Shown piece by piece: positions 5,752 through 8,931 of a DNA stretch of 8,931 nt. How positions within the stretch are numbered: position 1 is the first letter of the stretch; each line of letters starts with the position of its first letter. The position numbers were made by a program, and so were the translations under genes. A model generated the notes under the pieces. It was not told the DNA's origin, did not search any database, and was given only the letters and a program-made list of their open reading frames with translations. The stretch covers positions 1 through 8,931 of the forward strand of contig NZ_JAVWFO010000063.1 of NCBI RefSeq assembly GCF_036641015.1. Direction: 5' to 3'. The DNA is from Anaerorhabdus sp036641015 (lineage in GTDB: Bacteria; Bacillota_I; Bacilli_A; Erysipelotrichales; Erysipelotrichaceae).

Positions 5752-5773
5752 CCGTTGTTGGCAGTTTTTTTTT
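5742..5773 (+). terminator. intrinsic terminator (attenuator) in the carB leader
   Basis: AAACTGTTAAC (5742-5752) pairs along all 11 bases with GTTGGCAGTTT (5757-5767), using two G-U pairs, around a CGTT loop. Nine consecutive T (5765-5773) follow. It lies 32 nt before the carB ATG and just downstream of the leader promoter. No other gene precedes it on this strand, so it can only act on carB leader transcription. This is the best-supported regulatory structure in the window. Confidence 0.85.
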
Positions 5774-5805
5774 GACAAAATTAAGTTTACACGGGAGGTA
5801 AATAT

Positions 5806-8800
5806 ATGCCAAAAAGAGAAGATATTAAAAAAGTATTAGTAATCGGTTCAGGTCCGATTATCATTGGTCAAGCTGCAGAGTTTGATTACGCAGGAACACA
5901 AGCATGTCTTGCATTAAAAGAAGAAGGTTACGAAGTAGTATTAATTAATTCTAATCCAGCTACTATTATGACAGACACGAATATGGCAGATAAAGTTTAT
6001 ATGGAGCCATTAACTCTTGAATATGTTGCTAGAATCATTAGAATCGAAAGACCAGATGCCATTGTTCCAGGACTTGGTGGACAAACCGGACTAAATTTAG
6101 TTATGCAACTACACACTAAAGGAGTATTAGATGAATGCCAAGTGGAAATCTTAGGTACTTCCATTGATTCTATTAAAAAAGCAGAAGATCGAGAATGTTT
6201 TAAAGACATGTGTGTATCAATTAACGAACCAGTCATAGCGTCAAAAATCGCAAACAATCTTCAAGAAGGACTGCTAGCAGCAAAAGAGATTGGTTATCCA
6301 CTAGTTCTTAGACCTGCTTATACCCTTGGCGGTACCGGTGGTGGATTTGTGGATAGTGAGGATGAATTTATCGAATTAATGAATCACGCCCTAGCCCTAA
6401 GTCCCGTACATCAAGTGTTAGTAGAAAAAAGCATTAAAGGATACCAAGAAATAGAATTTGAAGTAATGCGTGATAAAACAAATAAAGCAATCGCTATATG
6501 CGATATGGAAAATTTTGATCCTGTTGGTATACATACTGGAGATTCTATTGTTTTTGCACCTTGTCAAACATTATCTTCAAAACAATTATCAACACTTAAA
6601 AATAGTGCTTTAAAAATTATCCAAGAGCTACAAATTGAAGGAGGTTGCAATGTTCAATTTGCACTAGAACCCAATACATGTAACTACTTTTTAATCGAAG
6701 TTAATCCACGAGTAAGTAGATCAAGTGCTCTAGCATCTAAAGCTACTGCTTATCCAATCGCAAGAGTAACAGCTAAAATAGCCATTGGATTAACATTAGA
6801 TGAAATTGATATAAGTGGCATTCCCGCATCAATCGAACCAACAATTGACTATATTGTCGCAAAAGTTGCAAGATTTCCGTTTGACAAATTCCTTCACGCT
6901 TCAAATGTTTTATCAACACAAATGAAAGCTACAGGCGAAGTTATGAGTTTGGGAAAAACGATTGAAGAATGCCTATTTAAAGCTTTACGTGGACTTGAAG
7001 TTGGTTCTCCATATCCTAATCACAATAAGTTTACAAGTTATACTAAGGAAGCTTGTTTAGATTATATTATTACACCAACCGACGATAGAATATTCGCAAT
7101 AACAGAAGCATTACGTAAAGGTGCATTACCAAAAGAAATAAGTGATGCTACAAAAATCACTCAATTTTTTATTGAAAAAATTAATAATGTCATACAATTC
7201 GAATCTAAATTAAAAAATGACGTCAATAATATTAATATATTAAAAGAAGCAAAAATACTATCTATTGCTGATAGTTTTATTGCTTCGTGCTGGAACACAA
7301 CAGAAGTTGAGATTTATAAATTAAGAAAGAAACATAATATTTATCCTAATTACTGTATTGTTGATAATGCAAAACACCAACAAAACTATGTTCCTTATTT
7401 CTATTCAACCTATTCATCTAAAGATGAAAATAGAGTGACAAATAATAAAAAAGTAATTGTATTAGGCAGTGGTCCTATAAGAATTGGACAGGGTGTTGAA
7501 TTTGATTACTCAACCGTTCACGCTATTTGGGCAATTAAAGAATTAGGATATGAAGCCATAATCATTAATAACAATCCAGAAACACTTTCTACCGATTATA
7601 CAATCGCTGATAAATTATACTTTGAACCATTAATTATTGAAGATGTAATGAATGTATTTGATATCGAAAAACCAGAAGGAGTCATTGTTACCCTTGGCGG
7701 TCAAACCGCTGTAAACCTTGCAGAAAAACTTACCGCTTGCGGAGTAAGCATTATTGGTACAAACTTAGATGCAATTGAAAAAGCAGAAAATCGTGATTCA
7801 TTTGAACATGTAATGAATACCTTAAATATTCCTCAACCCAAAGGTAAAGCAGTTCATACAATTGAAGATGGTATACAAGTCGCTAACAGAATTGGCTATC
7901 CTGTCCTTGTACGACCAAGTTATGTATTAGGTGGTAGAGCAATGCAAATAGTAAATGATGATAACCAACTAAAGACATATTTACAAACAGCTGTACAAGT
8001 TGATGAAGATCAACCTGTCTTGGTTGATAAATACATTGTTGGTAAAGAACTCGAAGTAGATGCAATATGTGATGGTATTGATGTATTTATTCCTGGAATC
8101 ATGGAACACGTAGAAGAAACAGGTATTCACTCAGGAGACTCTATTAGTGTTTATCCTACAATGTCCATTTCAAATAAAGTAAAAGAACTTATTATTCACT
8201 ATACAAATTCACTTGGTCTAGGATTAGGAATTATCGGTTTATTTAATATTCAGTTCATCGTAGATGAAAATGAGAATGTATTTATTATTGAAGTAAATCC
8301 AAGGTCTTCTAGAACTGTACCATTCTTATCAAAAGTAACAACTATCCCTGTATCAAATATCGCAACTAAAGTCATGCTAGGACATTCATTGAAAAGTCAA
8401 GGATACGGAACATTTGTACAACCTACTAGTTCACGTTGGTATGTAAAAGTACCTACATTCTCATTTGCTAAAATACGAGGCTTGGATGCTGTACTATCCC
8501 CTGAAATGAAATCCACAGGAGAAGTCATCGGATATGATAACGAATTAAATAGAGCCCTTTATAAAGCACTACAAGCAAGCGGTACAACGGTAACTAACTA
8601 CGGAACTATTTTTGTAACGATATCTGACAAAGATAAAAATACTGCACTTCCTTTAATAAAACGTTTCTATAAATTAGGATTCAACATAGAAGCAACATAT
8701 GGAACTGCAGAGTTTTTAAAACGTAATGGCATTAAAACAAGAGTTAAAGGAAAGCTAAGTGATGGATCATACGAAATCATTGAATCCTTACGTAAGGGTT

Positions 8801-8931
8801 ATATCACTTATGTAATTAATACTGTATCCCACGAAAGTAATCATTCACAAAATGATGGCGCCTTAATACGTAGTGTAGCAGTTGAAAATGGAGTAACAAT
8901 GTTCACTGCATTATCTACTGTAAATGTATTA
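5806..8931 (+). CDS. carB: carbamoyl-phosphate synthase large subunit (partial, extreme C-terminus outside window)
   Basis: Makes carbamoyl phosphate from bicarbonate, two ATP and ammonia supplied by the glutaminase subunit CarA, feeding UMP and possibly arginine synthesis. 1042 codons are open to the right edge, against about 1060-1075 in the family. The two homologous halves are visible: KKVLVIGSGPIIIGQAAEFDYAG near residue 8 and KKVIVLGSGPIRIGQGVEFDYS near 550. Both metal-binding EVNPR motifs are present (E298/N300 and E829/N831). The C-terminal MGS-like regulatory domain (about 930 on) keeps K944, T964, T967, K983 and N1005, which align with the E. coli IMP/UMP site residues K954, T974, T977, K993 and N1015. 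E. coli Y1040-D1041 is replaced by MF before TALST, like Bacillus PyrAB. GGGAGGT (5793-5799) precedes ATG 5806. No carA lies upstream. Confidence 0.98.
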   Translation, partial: MPKREDIKKVLVIGSGPIIIGQAAEFDYAGTQACLALKEEGYEVVLINSNPATIMTDTNMADKVYMEPLTLEYVARIIRIERPDAIVPGLGGQTGLNLVMQLHTKGVLDECQVEILGTSIDSIKKAEDRECFKDMCVSINEPVIASKIANNLQEGLLAAKEIGYPLVLRPAYTLGGTGGGFVDSEDEFIELMNHALALSPVHQVLVEKSIKGYQEIEFEVMRDKTNKAIAICDMENFDPVGIHTGDSIVFAPCQTLSSKQLSTLKNSALKIIQELQIEGGCNVQFALEPNTCNYFLIEVNPRVSRSSALASKATAYPIARVTAKIAIGLTLDEIDISGIPASIEPTIDYIVAKVARFPFDKFLHASNVLSTQMKATGEVMSLGKTIEECLFKALRGLEVGSPYPNHNKFTSYTKEACLDYIITPTDDRIFAITEALRKGALPKEISDATKITQFFIEKINNVIQFESKLKNDVNNINILKEAKILSIADSFIASCWNTTEVEIYKLRKKHNIYPNYCIVDNAKHQQNYVPYFYSTYSSKDENRVTNNKKVIVLGSGPIRIGQGVEFDYSTVHAIWAIKELGYEAIIINNNPETLSTDYTIADKLYFEPLIIEDVMNVFDIEKPEGVIVTLGGQTAVNLAEKLTACGVSIIGTNLDAIEKAENRDSFEHVMNTLNIPQPKGKAVHTIEDGIQVANRIGYPVLVRPSYVLGGRAMQIVNDDNQLKTYLQTAVQVDEDQPVLVDKYIVGKELEVDAICDGIDVFIPGIMEHVEETGIHSGDSISVYPTMSISNKVKELIIHYTNSLGLGLGIIGLFNIQFIVDENENVFIIEVNPRSSRTVPFLSKVTTIPVSNIATKVMLGHSLKSQGYGTFVQPTSSRWYVKVPTFSFAKIRGLDAVLSPEMKSTGEVIGYDNELNRALYKALQASGTTVTNYGTIFVTISDKDKNTALPLIKRFYKLGFNIEATYGTAEFLKRNGIKTRVKGKLSDGSYEIIESLRKGYITYVINTVSHESNHSQNDGALIRSVAVENGVTMFTALSTVNVL

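Noticed and set aside
5632..5773. PyrR-type attenuator upstream of carB
   Set aside because: The leader lacks a sequence matching the PyrR loop consensus (UCCNGNGAGG) and has no room for separate antiterminator and anti-antiterminator stems. The AGTCGAGGGGG at 5637-5647 is only a loose resemblance.
5772..5777. Perfect TTGACA just after the terminator, as a possible second carB promoter
   Set aside because: No -10 element follows at 15-19 bp; the sequence there is the carB ribosome site. It arises from the terminator T tract.
5997..6257. 86-aa minus-strand ORF inside carB
   Set aside because: Antisense to the conserved first ATP-grasp half of CarB.
7883..8065. 60-aa minus-strand ORF inside carB
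   Set aside because: Antisense to the conserved second ATP-grasp half; composition is typical of a shadow frame.
1..8931. Mobile elements, CRISPR arrays, tRNA or rRNA genes
   Set aside because: No spaced direct repeats, transposase motifs, terminal inverted repeats or tRNA-like folds were seen anywhere in the window.

Overview
The window is low-GC (about one third G+C by eye) bacterial chromosome, and all the genes are housekeeping or metabolic. Gene content and order (ywlC/tsaC, glyA, upp, then the atp genes) are those of Bacillota. AT-rich codon use, strong GGAGG-type ribosome binding sites and TGA used as a real stop (atpZ) fit a Bacillota member using code 11, not a Mycoplasma-type genome. 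Erysipelotrichia or a neighbouring class is my guess; this is inference and not proven.

Minus strand (1-5326), read from right to left: tsaC/ywlC (threonylcarbamoyl-AMP synthase for tRNA t6A), glyA (serine hydroxymethyltransferase), a PAS-PAS-GGDEF diguanylate cyclase, upp (uracil phosphoribosyltransferase), atpZ, atpI and the start of atpB (F0 subunit a, cut by the left edge). The genes are closely packed: tsaC and glyA are 1 nt apart, upp/atpZ share a TAATG, atpZ/atpI share an ATGA, and atpI/atpB are 1 nt apart. The cyclase gene sits where glyA and upp are normally adjacent. A consensus extended -10 element just upstream of upp suggests that upp and the atp genes also have their own promoter.

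The divergent intergenic region (5327-5805, 479 bp) holds candidate promoters on both strands, three inverted repeats and, on the plus strand, an apparent attenuator in front of carB. The attenuator consists of a 31-codon leader ORF with its own Shine-Dalgarno, a run about two thirds U, and an 11-bp hairpin followed by nine T. The stop codon of the leader ORF lies inside the left arm of the hairpin. This is the layout of the enterobacterial pyrBI (pyrL) UTP-sensing attenuator, not of the PyrR-type leader usual in Bacillota. It is the most interesting item in the window.

Plus strand (5806-8931): carB, the large subunit of carbamoyl-phosphate synthase, 1042 codons visible and only the extreme C-terminus missing. 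No carA lies upstream. Two routes to UMP are therefore present: de novo synthesis through carB and uracil salvage through upp, on opposite sides of the same intergenic region.
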